Shown one piece after another: positions 12,801-25,900 of a stretch of DNA of 64,000 bases; position 1 is the stretch's first letter, and every line of letters starts with the position of its first letter. The notes under the pieces are model-generated. The model did no database searches. It had not been told where the DNA came from and saw nothing but the letters and a program-made list of their open reading frames with translations. A program made the translations under genes and the position numbers. This DNA comes from Holacanthus passer (lineage: Eukaryota > Chordata > Actinopteri > Pomacanthidae), in NCBI GenBank assembly GCA_025331565.1, contig JAFREQ010000044.1, forward strand, positions 744,001 through 808,000, in the 5' to 3' direction.

Positions 12801-15800
12801 GAACAGTCACTCAGAATAATCCGGATAATTGTGGAAAAAGAAATGTGTGTGTGTCGGTGCACAGGGCCACCACTCACCTTTATCCCACCTCTCCACTACC
12901 TGGATTGGGCCACCAAGGATGAACAGGAAGAACCACCTTCTAGGATACTCACGCCCTCACATAAGAGCACAGTGCTTTAATTGTGTTTGTGGCAGTTTAT
13001 GGTTGCCAATTATAATCACAGCCTTGGTGGGAATGACTTCACCTCCTGTGTTACCTGCCTGACGGTGCAACAGTCTGTGTGTGTGTGTGTTTGAGCCTGT
13101 GTGATGGTGCATACAGTCTCTTCCTTGACTGTCTCTTGAAACAAAGACTTTTAAATATAGGGTGAAACGAGAGACTTGGCTTTGCCCTTAAACAACCTGA
13201 CTCAAACTGATTCGGTAAGAACGGCCCAAGGCTGCCTTATAGTGGCAGCTTTGTGCAGTTAAAGTCATTATTGCATAAATAATCGTACAAGCCCACCCAG
13301 CCCAACTGCAGACTGCTGTTTATGAGCATGTTAGGCAGGCCGTCACACTGCTTCTTGTAATGTCGTTACCAGGGATTATCGCGCTTGCAAAGATTTAAAT
13401 TACGACACTTCACACTTCAGTTCACCAGCTTATTATTTTTTTTTTTTGCAAGGTTGACTTGAAGGTAAACAAGCAGCTTAAAATTTAGTTGGGAAACACT
13501 GGCACATGCAAGCTGGTGAGGGGCCCAGCGAGGATGGACCACCCCTGAAGGGTGCTGCAGCAAGCTGGGCTGCAGCCCAGGCTCAGCCCAGCCCAGTCCA
13601 AACTGCAGGCCAGATGGACCTGGGCACTAATTGTCTGTCCTCCGCTTCTATCAAAGGGCAAATGTAGAACAATGTAGCCTGTACAGTCAAATGTTATTGG
13701 GTGTGATGAAGCAGATGGGCATTATTGTGACTTAGATATAGCTTTAGGCGGACTATCATGCCAATCTATGAGGATGCACGGGACTGTTTGTCCGACAGCA
13801 TCCCCAGTTCATTTATGTCTGTGACAGTGAGACAAGCTGTTTGCCTCAATGCACGCCTATAAGATTTTTTGGCTCTAGTGTGGTTTATTTGGTTGGTTAG
13901 TTTTTCTTTCAGGTGCTGGTGGGTTTTTTGGTGGTTTGTTTGGTTGTGTGTTAGTCTTTGTGGCTGTGGCTTTGGTTTGTTTGCATCCCACTGTGGTTTT
14001 TATATGCATGTGAGTGTGTTGAGTATGTATGTGTGTTGGGGGTATTCTGCTGGTTGAGGTGGGGTCGTGTTTACAGAGCGGGTCCCAGCAGAGCCCAGAT
14101 CTCTGACCCTCACATTCCAGAACCGCCACTAATCGCCTCCGTCTGCTGTTCTCTGCAGAGAAACCTTTGCCGCATCTCTCTTGGCTCCATCTCTCCAGTT
14201 TTCTCTCACCCCAGCATTACTGCCCTCACCCTCATTTGTCAATTTTCTAGCCTCCTGGCCATGCATTTTAGCCTAGTTTTTAGTGTGACGCTGTATTGAT
14301 CAGGGGCTGTTTAGTAATATGACTGCAAAGCGTATCGATGTGTAACTCTCTGCCCTCTTTTTTTACACTCTTTATTGCCTTTAATCACTTTCTCCATAGG
14401 TTTTTTTTTTTGTTTCTTGCTTTTGGTTGTTGTTGTTCTCCTCTCACAGTGAGCTCATTCTGGGCTGTGGTCATAGATGTGTAAATTAGAACCAGAAGTT
14501 TCTCAGAGTGAGGCACATATCCCCTCTGCTCTCATTCCTCCTCTTCTCCTTCCTCCCTCCCTCTCTTCTTCCCCCCTTCTTTATTTCTATCCCTTTTGAC
14601 TATTTGAAAGCATTCCTGCTTTGAGTGTCAGGCCCAGCGAGCAGCACATTTTGGCCTGGCTGTGTGAGCCGACCCACTCCTCCGCCTCCTTTTGGGTCCC
14701 CTTGCAGGCTTTCCTGGCCTGCCTCTCTTTTGAGCATGTCTTGGCCAGGTGCAGAGGTTTGCTCACAGCTGCCTGACAGATGATGTGAGAGTCTCTGGAG
14801 TGTTTTTGTGTCTTGTTGTGAAAACTGTTTTACTGTAGTTGTAAAGCATAGAGGTTGACTGTGACAAAGGAGCTTGTAATTTGTATAGGATTGGGCAGGA
14901 TACGGAATAACTTTGCATGTGGTTTCTGGAGCTATTGCTTTGTTTTTCATTTATTGTACAACACTGAGAATTTGTGACACAACTCTGGTTGAGGTCAATT
15001 CGGCGGATTTATTTCAGTGAGAAACTTTGCAAACAGCTTTGCCACTGTAGAGTGATCTTTGGTCCATGGCCATTGGTGCAGAGTCTGTCTTTGGACATGC
15101 AAAAATGGGAAAACAATACAAGCCATAAGTGCTGGCAGGCCTGAAGTCATAAAATATGCTGCTATCTGGCTCAGCACTTCATGGTTCCCATTAGTCCCCC
15201 ATATGTATTGAAAACGATCCCTTAAGAAATCCATGTTCCTACTGTAACCACAGAGTGTCCTTAATGGAGAATGTGTCCATTAACTCTTTGTCAATGCAGC
15301 AAAATATCGATTATTGAGAGAGGACTGACCATATTGTGTTAATGGTATACGTGGTTAATGGATGGTATGGGAACCAGTAAAGGTCTCTATTTGCCACAAA
15401 ACTGACCTGATTACAACCAGAGCACTTCAGTTATGACAGAATAAATGTCGAATGATGCATGCGATGTGACAAAGAACACTGCAAAATATGATCAAAAAAC
15501 ACATTTCATAAGAAAATGCAGCATGTCTGAGCCTGTGTAAACATTGCTTTCAAAGCGCTGTCAGCCCTCCATTACTTTATTCCCTCTTAGGCAGAAAAGA
15601 AACTGTGGAAAAAAACTGCTTTCTTTTTTTCGTATAATGAGAACTAGCAGTGATTACACAGTCTATACATTTAAACTTTCATCCCCTAATCAATGGTCAG
15701 TATGTCAATGTTAAGTATTACTTTTAATATTAAAATGATACATTGATAACAAGGCATTTCATCATACTCACACACACATACTAATCACACATGCACATAC

Positions 15801-18800
15801 ATGCTCACCAGGAGTCTTGTCAAAACAGCAAGCGACTGTCGACTGTCTAGTGGATGTTATTTTTCAGTTAAAACATATTTAAAACAGTGTGTGGTACATC
15901 ATAGCCAAATGAGAACGAGTCGAGAACGAGAGACGACACACCCACTCATTTTGAACCAGAGTGAACCACCATATCTCTGCAGGTCTCCGCCAAGGTGGAG
16001 TCTGTGTGTCATACACAGATAACGGGATTACGATTAGGAGATTAAGAGATGTGTGTGTGTGTGCATATTATGCAGGTCACAGAAAAGAACCAGGAAACTC
16101 TCATGCAGGGGATTCCTTTTTAAATTTAAAAAAGGATGCAATGCATTTATCTAACAATCCAATGATCTTCGCTTAAAGTCACAATTACTTCAAGCAAGCA
16201 GGTTTCTGTAATATTACTCCTCTTAAAGTGTGTCCACAAAATTCAACTTTATAAGATTCTTACAATCTAAATTTTGACTACAGAATTAGTTGGAGGTTTG
16301 CTTCAATGGACTGTATTACATTATATACCAAATACACAAATATAATAATCTCCCTGTTTAAGATTCAACTGGCATTTGTAATAAAGGTGGTAAATCTGAG
16401 CAGACAACAACAGAACTTAAAAATAGATAATGAACAGATCCATTATCATGAATTCCTTTGTCTAACAAACAGATAGCACCTGTTTGTGACCTGTGTATGA
16501 ATGTGTACGTGACACGAGGTGGTTCAGCGTGAACTGAATTCATGTGGTTGTGTGTGAAGGAGATGCCTGTAGACGTGGTGACTGAGCAAGATGAGCGAGA
16601 GATCAGGGTCAGATGAGAGGTGTTTCCCCTCTCTCTCTCCCTCTATCTCTCTCTCCGCCACGTGTTTCTCTCTCTCGTTCCCTCTTCTACTTTCATACTA
16701 AGTCCCCTGTTAAAATATATGGAAGTGGGCTGGCTTTTATCTGTGTTTTGTCTTTCACTCAGGGCAGCTTGACTTTGACTACAGAGGTCACAAACACACA
16801 CTTTTGACTGCAGGATAACGTACTTAATCCAGCCTGGCTATGTCTCAGCTAGAGTCAACCCACTGTTAAGAGTTTTTCAAGTGTTTTCTGTGCTTTCTCA
16901 AATCTAGATTAATTCCCTTATTATCCTTGCTTATCAGTTCACTGAGGCTGAATGAGCGATATGAGTGTTTTATTAGTCCACTGTATGGCAGGGGTAGGTA
17001 CCTTTAGTAGGTCAGGTATGTCATGTCCTGCTTTTTTTAAGTCAATAGCTGTTGATTTATAATGCTTGAAAGCATGTTTGCGTGCCATTGTTTGTGGGTT
17101 TGAGTGTGTATTTGTGTCTTGTTCCTTTTGGCCTAATTTTGAGTGTGTATCCTGTGCACTACTCAGTCACGTAGTCTGAGAGATTCCCTGGCAGGAGCAG
17201 TGTTTTGGCCTGGGTGCGTTCCAACCAACCAGCAGGCCGGGGATGACAGGAAGAGGCACAGAGGTTAATGATTAGTCCCATGTTCTTGCTGCATTCCATG
17301 GGGTGACGAGGGGACATGGGATAAGGGACAAAGAAACGAGGCAGGCAGGGCAGGCTAATACGGGGCTCTTGGCTATGACTTAAATGTAACGTAGAATAAA
17401 AGCTCAGCCCTTGTCCCTGTGCGCGCAAAACATCTCCCTTTTAGTCATCATTAAAATGTTGTGCAACTTTCTCCCCAACGAACTTTCACCATCGGGCTCT
17501 AAGGTTTGTTTGCTTAAGCGTGCCAGACCTTGACCGCCTTTCACCTGGTACAGAGATAATTAGTGACTAGCCAGGAAACATAGTGAGCACATAAGAAGGA
17601 CAATGGATGGAAGAAAAAAAAAAATCACTGCTCTTCACGAAAACAAAGCATGATTGTTAAACAATACCTTGCTCTTCCCACAGTGAATTTATTGTCCTTA
17701 CTTGGCACTATGAAATTTTCTGTTTAACAGTCCCTCTAATATCCTTTTCCTCCTTCCTCATCCTAATTCTCCACTGTCATGCCCATTTCCCTGTCTTTCC
17801 ATCTGTCATCTGTCCTTCTCCCTGATCCTCTGGTGGAAGCAGCTATGTGCAGAATGCTTCATCCCCTGGGAATCTGGAAATCATGTCTGACACTCTTTAA
17901 AGCTGCTCCCTTCATGGTCCTGTAAGACAGTAGTATCTCTGTATCTTTCTCTTTGTTATCTGTGTTATCTTTGTTGCACAGACCACATGCTCACAGACAT
18001 TCATCAAGCCATCTTTTGTTTTTTGTCTGCCTCCCCTCCCTGTTTTCCCCGCATCTCATCAGCCTCTATACCATTCTTTGCGTGTGAGTTGAAGGCGGTG
18101 ACTCCGTACAAGCGAGGCTTTTTCTGTGGAGACTCCAGCATCACTTATCCCTTCAGGGAAAGCGAGGCCATCCCCGACAGCCTGCTCATTGCTGGTGGTA
18201 TAGCCATCACTGGCCTAACGGTAAGACAGTGATAGCTGTTAGGTATTTGCACAGTGAGCTAAAGTTGTCATCATTTTAATATGGTGGAATGGAGTGTGTG
18301 TTTGCTCGAGTAAAACAAACATACTTTCACTGTTTCAGTATTTGTGCAGCTGTACTGTATAATTTATGTTAAGCAGTTTCTCTTATTTCCTACACAGATT
18401 GCACTGGGTGAATGCTACCGGGTGCGTTTCCGAGGTGTGCACTCACGGGCTTTTGTTCGTAACCTCTATGTGTCATGCCTGTACAAGGAGCTGGGCAGCT
18501 TCCTGTTTGGTGGCTGTGTGGGTCAGTCTCTCACCAATATGGCAAAGCTAAGTGTGGGACGCCTGAGACCCAACTTCCTGTCTGTCTGTAACATCACCTA
18601 TGCCTCCATCAACTGCACTCCGGGCAGCTACGTGTCCCAGGTCACCTGCAAGCCGCATAGTCAGAAGATGGTGGAGGAAGCAAGGTGTGTGCAGTGTGTG
18701 CATGAGTGCTGTTGCTCTGAAATGATTTGGTTTGTTTACTGAAGGTGGGATATTGAATAGCTTGACTCATGCAGTTTGTGTGTAACCATTTTATTGATGT

Positions 18801-21453
18801 TCTCTTTCAGGAAGTCTTTTTTTTCCGGCCATGCTTCCTTCGCAATGTACACCATGCTCTATCTGGCAGTAAGTCACATTTAGTTTTATACACACAAACA
18901 CACACACACATCTGGAATGTGACCTTCACATTCACCTGAGCTTTTCTTGTGTAATTACAGTACTTGGTACTGTGTTTATAGTGCTGGGGAAATATTACAG
19001 CTCTCGCTTTCATTTCAGTTATTGGAGACAACACCAATCCCTAGGGGCCAAGAAAACTCTGTTCAGCTATTAACTAGATAAGCTAATTAAACATACGCAA
19101 ACACACACCAAGACATGTGCTGTTAAATATATTCACACTTCCTGATCGTGAAGGAGGAGATCTCTGAGAGCAGCAATTCTCCAAAGGCATCCTGCTTCAA
19201 ACTGAAAGAGCTGGTGAGACAGGGAGGAGGGGAGACAGGGGGGAGTCAGAGAATGAGGGAGAATGTTTTCCACAGGGAACATGAATAGATGAAGAGACTA
19301 CACAGACAGAGGAGGCCTTGTTGTGGGTTTCATTTAGAGGAGGGGGTGCGGGGCTGAATATGCCTGCTGAGAGATCGACAGGCTTCTTTCAGCAAGAGAC
19401 ACCCTCTCATGCCCCCCCAGCCTCCCCCATCTCTTCATCTTTCTCATTTTCTTTCTCTCACACTGCACTGCCCAGCAGTCATGCGGTGCATTGTGGGAGA
19501 GAAACGACAGTTAGAGGGAGACAAAAGCACATTCTTAAACAAAAAATGTCCATATTCCTAATGCATTCCCCCCGATTAACCCTTAAATCATAGCTTTGGG
19601 TGACTTCAATAATTTATTGTGTACAGCTAATAAAAAGGAATGAAAAAATGTGAGGATGCAAAATTCAAAGGAAGGAGAAAAGAAAATCACTGCCTCCCCT
19701 ATTAGCACTTGTGCACTATTTCAAATGAAAAGCAGCTCCTCTCTGACCAGAAAGAGACAGACAAGGATGAGTAGGGGGAGACTGAATTAGAGGAATAAAG
19801 GGGTAAAGCGCTGAAGGGAAGAAGTGGTCTGAGAAAAACAAGGCCCTCAGTGTTCGTTACCCCCGTTTTCTCTCCTCTTCACATCTCACTCTATTGTTTC
19901 TCTGCACACACACCGCGGGCACACACAGACTTGCATGCAAGGTTGCTGCTAGCTAGTGTTTGAGCAGACTGTAGGAGAACCTGAGAGACTGTGTCAAACC
20001 TGTACCAACATGCCACCCGGACCGTGGCCAGCTGCGAGTGTTTAAGGCAGGAACAGTGACACCTGCTCTCAGTTGGGATTGGAGAGGGAGAGAAGGACCC
20101 GGTGAGGGTCGGCCTCACCGCAGGAATGTAGGCCACGTGCTCCCCAGTGTTTGACGGGTCCAGACAGACCTCCAGCCACCTCATAGAGCTGAATCGCGCT
20201 CGCCCTGTGACCCCGTTTTTACAGACACAAACATCCATTCTGCACTGGGGCGCTGCTGCAGGAGATGAGGATGAACAAAAGGAGGAAATGGGGTTTAGAT
20301 AGTGTTAATGGACTCGTGCCAAGCTTCTCTTTCCCCTCTGGGTAGCAGACTAAGTGGATGTTGTATGTTTCATTTAAATGGCTCCGTCTGTGTTTATAGG
20401 AGTTGAGTTATTTAAGACATACAACCCTTATGCGAAAAAAGTTGGGGCGCTAGGTAAAATATATGGTAGAATATGACAATTTGCTAGTCCGTTTCAACAT
20501 ATACTCAATTGAAAACAGTAAATATTTTTGTAAATATCTGCTTATCCCGAATTTGATGGAAGCAACACGTTTCAAACAAGTTGGAGCAACAAAGACTGTG
20601 AAAGTTGTGGACTGATCCAAAAACACCTGTTTGGATCATTCCACAGGTGAACAGGTTCATTGGTAACAGGTGATAGTATCATGATTGGGTATGAAAGGCT
20701 CATCCTGGAAAGACTCAGTCATTCACAAGCAAGGATGGTGAGAGGTTCACCACTTTGTCAAACACATTGATTGTATAAAGGAGATTAACACATGGGCTCA
20801 GAAACACTTGTTTGTTTGCAAATGATTGCGTTCTGTTTTTATTTACATTTTACACAGCGTCCCATTTTTTTTTTGGAATCAGGATTGTATATTCACTTTT
20901 CTGTAGCAATTCTAAAGTCAGAAACAAAATAACAAAAATATTTTTCTTGTGTCTTGCAGTTCTACCTACAAGCGCGGTTATCGTGGCGAGGAGCTCGGCT
21001 GTTGCGCCCACTAATACAGTTCCTCTTAGTGATGATTGCCATCTACACCGGCCTGACCCGCATCTCTGACTACCGTCACCACCCCTCTGATGTCCTCACA
21101 GGCTTCATCCAAGGAGGGCTCACAGCATACTGGGTGGTACGTCGAAAATCACTGTTGTCTTGACAGTTATCTCTGTCTTCACAGGATTTGTTTCTCTCTG
21201 GTCTTTGTTGACTGACTTAGCTTAAACAATAGTCTCTCTCCCTCATTTGCCTCGCTCTGATCTCTCATGGTGTTTATATGCAGCAAATGATTGACAGTGT
21301 GTGTGGTCTGTGTATATTTCCTGACATGTTTTGTGTCTGTGCCTGCAGGCCTTCTACATCTCCTCCATGTTTAAGCCCTGCGCCCGTCCAGACCTGTCTC
21401 CCAATAGTATGTCCCTGGAGAGTCCACTGTCCAGCCAGCAAACTGTCTGTTAG
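6602..21453 (+). CDS. Phospholipid phosphatase (PLPP/LPP family), PLPP3-like
   Basis: Integral membrane ectoenzyme that dephosphorylates lysophosphatidate, sphingosine-1-phosphate, phosphatidate and ceramide-1-phosphate on the outer face of the plasma membrane. Coding exons are 6602-6809, 18063-18220, 18398-18684, 18811-18868, 20960-21136 and 21349-21453; they join in frame to 330 residues. Six membrane segments are expected. The PAP2 signature is complete: KLSVGRLRP (about 172-180), FFSGHAS (catalytic-pocket His about 225), and TRISDYRHHPSD (nucleophile His about 277). The first residue of the third motif is Thr, not the usual Ser. Two sequons (NIT, NCT) lie in the second extracellular loop. 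Stretches such as SWRGARLLRP and KSFFSGHASF are closer to PLPP3 than to PLPP1 or PLPP2. The PLPP3 RGD motif is absent; the loop reads TCKPHSQ instead. The N-terminal tail before the first helix is about 58 residues and acidic, longer than in mammals. Start chosen as the first in-frame ATG, with G at -3. Confidence 0.93.
6810..18062 (+). other. Intron 1 of the phospholipid phosphatase gene (11.3 kb)
   Basis: No coding exon is supported here. About 7876-7923 repeats a motif also found in the 5' flank (around 5435-5494). Short TG-rich stretches occur near 10680-10920 and 13860-14040. A 16-base perfect palindrome (CTGGGCTGCAGCCCAG) lies at 13565-13580. Long first introns in this family often hold enhancers, but I cannot identify any from sequence alone. 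Confidence 0.75.
18063..18220 (+). CDS. Phosphatase exon 2
   Basis: The acceptor is CTCATCAG after a long pyrimidine tract. The split codon gives Ala, so the junction reads LFV-A-SIPFF, as in the family. The exon contains the conserved first extracellular loop TPYKRGFFCGDSSITYPF and the second helix IAGGIAITGLT. Confidence 0.93.
18398..18868 (+). CDS. Phosphatase exons 3 and 4: catalytic motifs C1 and C2
   Basis: Exon 3 (18398-18684) carries the third helix, motif C1 (K172, R179, P180) and the glycosylated second loop. Exon 4 (18811-18868) is only 58 bases and carries motif C2 (SGH) and MYTMLYLA. The 126-base intron between them is 18685-18810. Confidence 0.95.
20422..20887. mobile_element. 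Non-autonomous inverted-repeat DNA transposon (MITE) in phosphatase intron 4
   Basis: The left end reads CAACCCTTATGCGAAAAAAG then TTGGGGCGCTAGGTAAAAT. The right end, read on the other strand, gives CAATCCTGATTCC, a run of A, then TGGGACGCTGTGTAAAAT. The two ends are therefore imperfect terminal inverted repeats of at least 40 bases. The element is flanked by TA on both sides, fitting a TA target duplication. At about 466 bases with no transposase frame, it depends on an enzyme made elsewhere. Near-identical TIR sequence is widespread in fish genomes, from memory. Confidence 0.75.
20960..21453 (+). CDS. Phosphatase exons 5 and 6: motif C3, last helices and C-terminus
   Basis: Exon 5 (20960-21136) reads from FYLQARLSWRG through the C3 motif with H277 and D281. 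Exon 6 (21349-21453) encodes FYISSMFKPCARPD and a short tail ending SSQQTVC before TAG. The tail differs from the longer tail of mammalian PLPP3. Confidence 0.95.
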
Positions 21454-22910
21454 CAGGCGCATGCAATCATTCCAGGAATCAGGAGATAAGAGATGGACTG
21501 CAGAAAGACAGGGAGAATGTCAGATAGCACAGGCGAGGAGCAGAGAGAGGAGAGAAACTTTAGAAAGGGAATCAATCTCAGAGAAGGATATGATTAAAGA
21601 GTACAATCTAACACATGCTTGCTCTTACGGGCATACTGATACACATGCAAACACACATTCACAGAGTAATCTAACATGTTCACACACTCACACATGTGAA
21701 ATACAAGAAGCACATTTGACTGTAAGTCAGACCCGTCCAGTGAAAAGAACTGCAGAGTAAAATTACAGATATTTTTTTATAAATGGAAAAAATAAAAATA
21801 AAAATGTATATTTTTCAAGAAGATTTTTAGAAGCTGCTAATGTTGATAGTTTCCAGTTTGAACATGTTTTCTTCTGTGATGGAGGCTTTTGGTCAGTGGA
21901 CATTTAGTCAGCTTTCAAAGCAGAACTGGTCGCTCTTTGGTGAGAGAGGAGAAAAATGCCGGCCTCCTCTTTGGTTTTTGATCCTCTGCTCAGCTTGGAA
22001 AACTTCACCCAGCAGCTGTGAACTGAGACCATCACACCTCGGATGTAAAGACAGCTCTGTAGCAAGTGACAGAACTGGCAGTGATAAGGAGCAAGCACTG
22101 ACTTCCACTTCTAACCATCTTTACCTTCTGTGGCCTGATGTGCCACTGCCCTAATCAGACTGCCCTGAATCACTATGACTAAACAGTAACCTGTATGTAA
22201 GCAGAGAAACAGTATTTGTGCTGTAATACAATGCTATCTTTCTTTTTGTGTGACAAAGGTAGCGATGGGGAGGAACCTGATCCTTTGCCATCGCTACCAA
22301 TTTTCTGTACTAACCACTTTGACTGTGTCTCAGAGGTGGAGGTGTGACTGAATTTTGTAACCTTTAACTTTTGCCCCCGGACTCTCTGAGCTGCACCTTG
22401 ATTTATGCCACTCTGACAGGAGAGCTGACATGGCTGCAACCCCAGCAGCCCTCCTGCGCGTCTTTATTAATAGCACTTGAACGTACGTAATGGAACCTTC
22501 TAATTATAATCAATATTATATATTTTATCACAAGTTTGAATAATCAGTGTTTATTTTTGTTAATGTCAAACTCATACACTATTTTTTCTTGAAATGATAA
22601 TTATTCAAATTGAATGTAAATAGCTATTTCATTTTATAAACCACACAGAATTTCAAAAGTATTAGTTCCAGTTTTGGACAGTTTTTACATGTTTATTAAA
22701 TGTTTGTATTTACGTATGCGTGTCGATCAGGTACGGAGAGTTACTATTGTATCTGTTGTAACTACTAGACTGAGCCACAGATATTATCAGAAAGCTATAT
22801 TTTTTGTGTTCCCAGTTATTGTTTATTTGTTTGTTTTGTCTGTGAATGCCAGAAAGGCAGAAATAACCACTGTACTCAAAAAAAACCAAACAAATAAAAT
22901 GAATGTTGAA
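21454..22910 (+). other. Probable 3' UTR of the phospholipid phosphatase
   Basis: Two candidate polyadenylation signals are visible: AATAAA at 21791-21796 (about 340 bases after the stop) and AATAAA at 22893-22898, followed by T-rich sequence. Both could be used. The sequence between them is AT-rich near its end and has no coding potential. Confidence 0.5.
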
Positions 22911-25900
22911 TGTTTTTAACTTCTTCTGTCCTCTGTTATTTTTAGTGTCAGCAAGCTGTAATGCACCACAGTCCCTTTCATGCCTACCAGACACACACAT
23001 ACTAAATCTCAATGTCACAATATTTATATCATCTCAGTTGTCTCTGGCTACTCGCGAGCGGAGTTGGTCAAATAAGCCATTTATCCATTTGCAAGTTTCT
23101 TTTTGGAAGCAGGATCCAGACTCTGTGAGGAGGTAAAGAAATCTGGGCTGAAACAGAAAGTAAACAGTGAAACGATAAGTGATTTAACCTGTGTTTGGAA
23201 GCTTCCACTCCACTGCTCTACTAGTTTCTTTCATTACAGCGCTCTCTCTCTCTCTCCTTCACGCCCTTTCTCGCTCTGCCCCTTCCCCGCTCTCAGTCCT
23301 TTTTGAGTGCAGTGGAGCATGATGGGCTGTTTCAGGGGGTCATGCTACCATAGAGATGCTTAGCCAGATACAGGTTGGGGCGTCTGAGGCATTTTTCTTT
23401 TTTTTTTTTCTCTCTCCAATCTACTTCCAGGCTGAGGGAGGAGAATAAAAAGCAGCCCAGATCAGACAGAGAGGGCAAATGAGAGAGAAAGAAGAGCCTC
23501 AGTAATAGGTTTGTGCGTAACGCTGATGTAAAGGGGACACACGAGCAGGAAAAGTGGTCCAGTAATGAAGGGAAGGAGTAATGGAGCAGTTGGCAGAACA
23601 GATGGGGCGGTAGATGTGGGAGAGTGAGGGTGATGGGCGTGGGGTGTCAGGGTGGGAAGGAATGTGATCGTGGTTTTCAGGCCTGTTTTGTTTCATAATA
23701 CTGTAACTAAGGAGACACTTTTCATTCCTGAGCAACGTATATGCCCGTGCTTGTGTGACAGGTTCTTGTCTATCTGTTTCTGCCTCCTGCTCCTTGTTAT
23801 TGTCTCATGTTGAGGTGTGTGTGACTGAGCTGAGCAAGAGGCAGGCTGCTCCTCTGAGCTGAGCTTACACACCCTGTCAAACATGACATCTCGTTTAAAC
23901 TGTGGCCGGCGTCCTCCTCGCTAACCCTTTGGCCCTAATGGAAATGAATGGGGGTCGACAAGCAGAGGCACATTCTGTATGTTCAGATTACTGAGGTCCA
24001 GGCAGAAGGGCCTCAGTATTTACACTGCTGTGACTGTGCACACAGGAGGAACAGTAGCCCGGCGCTGTGGTCATTTAGAACTGGAGGTATTTGAACTCTT
24101 ATCTCAACAGGTGAAAGTCATTACTGTCCACACGCTTCACTGTGAAGGAAAACTAAAGCCACTTTCTCCCTCTTCCTCAGACTCAACTTGGGGGAATTCC
24201 TTGATAAGATTAAGTTTTTTCATGAAATTGGACAGGTGCAAAAATAGCAAGGCGGATGCTTGGGAGTGCTGATCCAAATCAACACACAGATAAGTGTGCT
24301 GTGGAAGGCACGTAGCTCACCTGCATATCTCCTCATGAGGAAAGGACACCTGTATCATACATGTTTTTCATCAGACGTTGATAACATCAAGGCATGTGCA
24401 GCTCAGCCAAATTCCACTTACGATACTCTGCCCCTGTTTGAAGTGATGAAATAGCCCATTTGATGCAGATGTACTTCAAACATATTGTAGCCCCTCTCAC
24501 AGTCCTCACAAAATCCAACCTATCTGTTTACTACCAAGTAAAAGCTGCTTAAGGCTGTGAATTGATTCAGCTGCGAAGAGTAAAAGAAATTTCCTCGGAA
24601 ATGATTTTTTCTTAAGTAAGAGCTTTTCGCTGTGGGTCTCCAAGGCGTTACAGACGTAGTCTTTGGAACTCTGCTGGCCTCTTATCCAGCTGTAGTCCAA
24701 TTCTTAATAGAATTAAAAAGGATTAATGGGCTCTTTAGTATGCTCAAGTTCAGGCTTGCTCCCCCAGCCTCACTGCTATGCATATTTCTAAATCTACCAT
24801 AGTAATGAAAGTCAGTGAATGCACTAGCTGCAGTCATTAGGACTGCAAGTGGGCACATTGTGTCCTGATATGAGCCTGTGAAATGCATTAGTTTGCATGT
24901 TCCTGGTTAGATAAATCTTCTCGCCTCCCCTTTCTTCTCTCTCTGCTCTTCAGGGATTAGGATGTGCCAAGCCTCACTGGCTCATTGAATAAGCAAAGAC
25001 ATCAACTCTAAAACTGATCTACAAAGAACTGACGGGAACTCCAGGTGGATAGCTGGGCCACAATCACTGCCAAATGTGAAAACCGTGTTGTGTGTTTGTG
25101 TAGGTGCGTGATGTTTGTGCACCTCCTCACATACACAACAGAAAAAGCATACCTTATTTATCAGTCCAGCGCATATGTACGCATACTATCTGATGAGGAC
25201 AGTGTCATTGTGCTATCTGATGAGGATAACATCACTTAGCAAATCAAGGCAGTGTTATTTACTCCACCACACATCCTCTGCCAGTCAGCTGAGGCTGCAC
25301 TGTATGCTCCGAAGCTTATATGAATTGCTAATGAGTTGTAGAGAGACACAATGAGAAACCCACATTTGAGTCAATCACTGTGTAAAAACATGAGAGAGTT
25401 TGATGAAATACCTCCCTGGAAGAGTAATTCTCAGAAATGTCTCTGTTACAAGATTTACAGTAGCATCAATTCATAGAAACAAGATACACACATTTCTCAA
25501 GAACCTAATTTCCTGTCACATTTTTACAAGAACAGTCAAATGTTTTATGACTGCTCAGTGCTGAACATTGCCTTGGGAGACAAATGATTTCAATTATATT
25601 TTTCTGGTTTGTTGAAAAGTAACCATGCCTCTTGCTGAATGATCCTTTCTCACTCACAGCAAATTGAGCAGAAAACATACCCAAAAGCCACCATCTCAGA
25701 GGTCATACTGTTGCCTTTGCAAGGGTGAGGAGGTGTTACAAAAGTGCAACGCAATGAAAAAGGTTACCTGATAAGAACTGGCGCCATAATGTGCGGTATG
25801 TTTATTTTAGTGTCAAGCTGAATGTTTCAGGGTTGGGTGACTTCAGCTATCTGCTGCTTCTCTGCTTCTGAGGAAGAGGTGTTTTTATCCAGTTACCAAG

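Noticed and set aside
13875..14129. 84-codon minus-strand frame rich in Thr, His and Lys
   Set aside because: It is the antisense of a T/G-rich low-complexity stretch, with no splice context or similarity.
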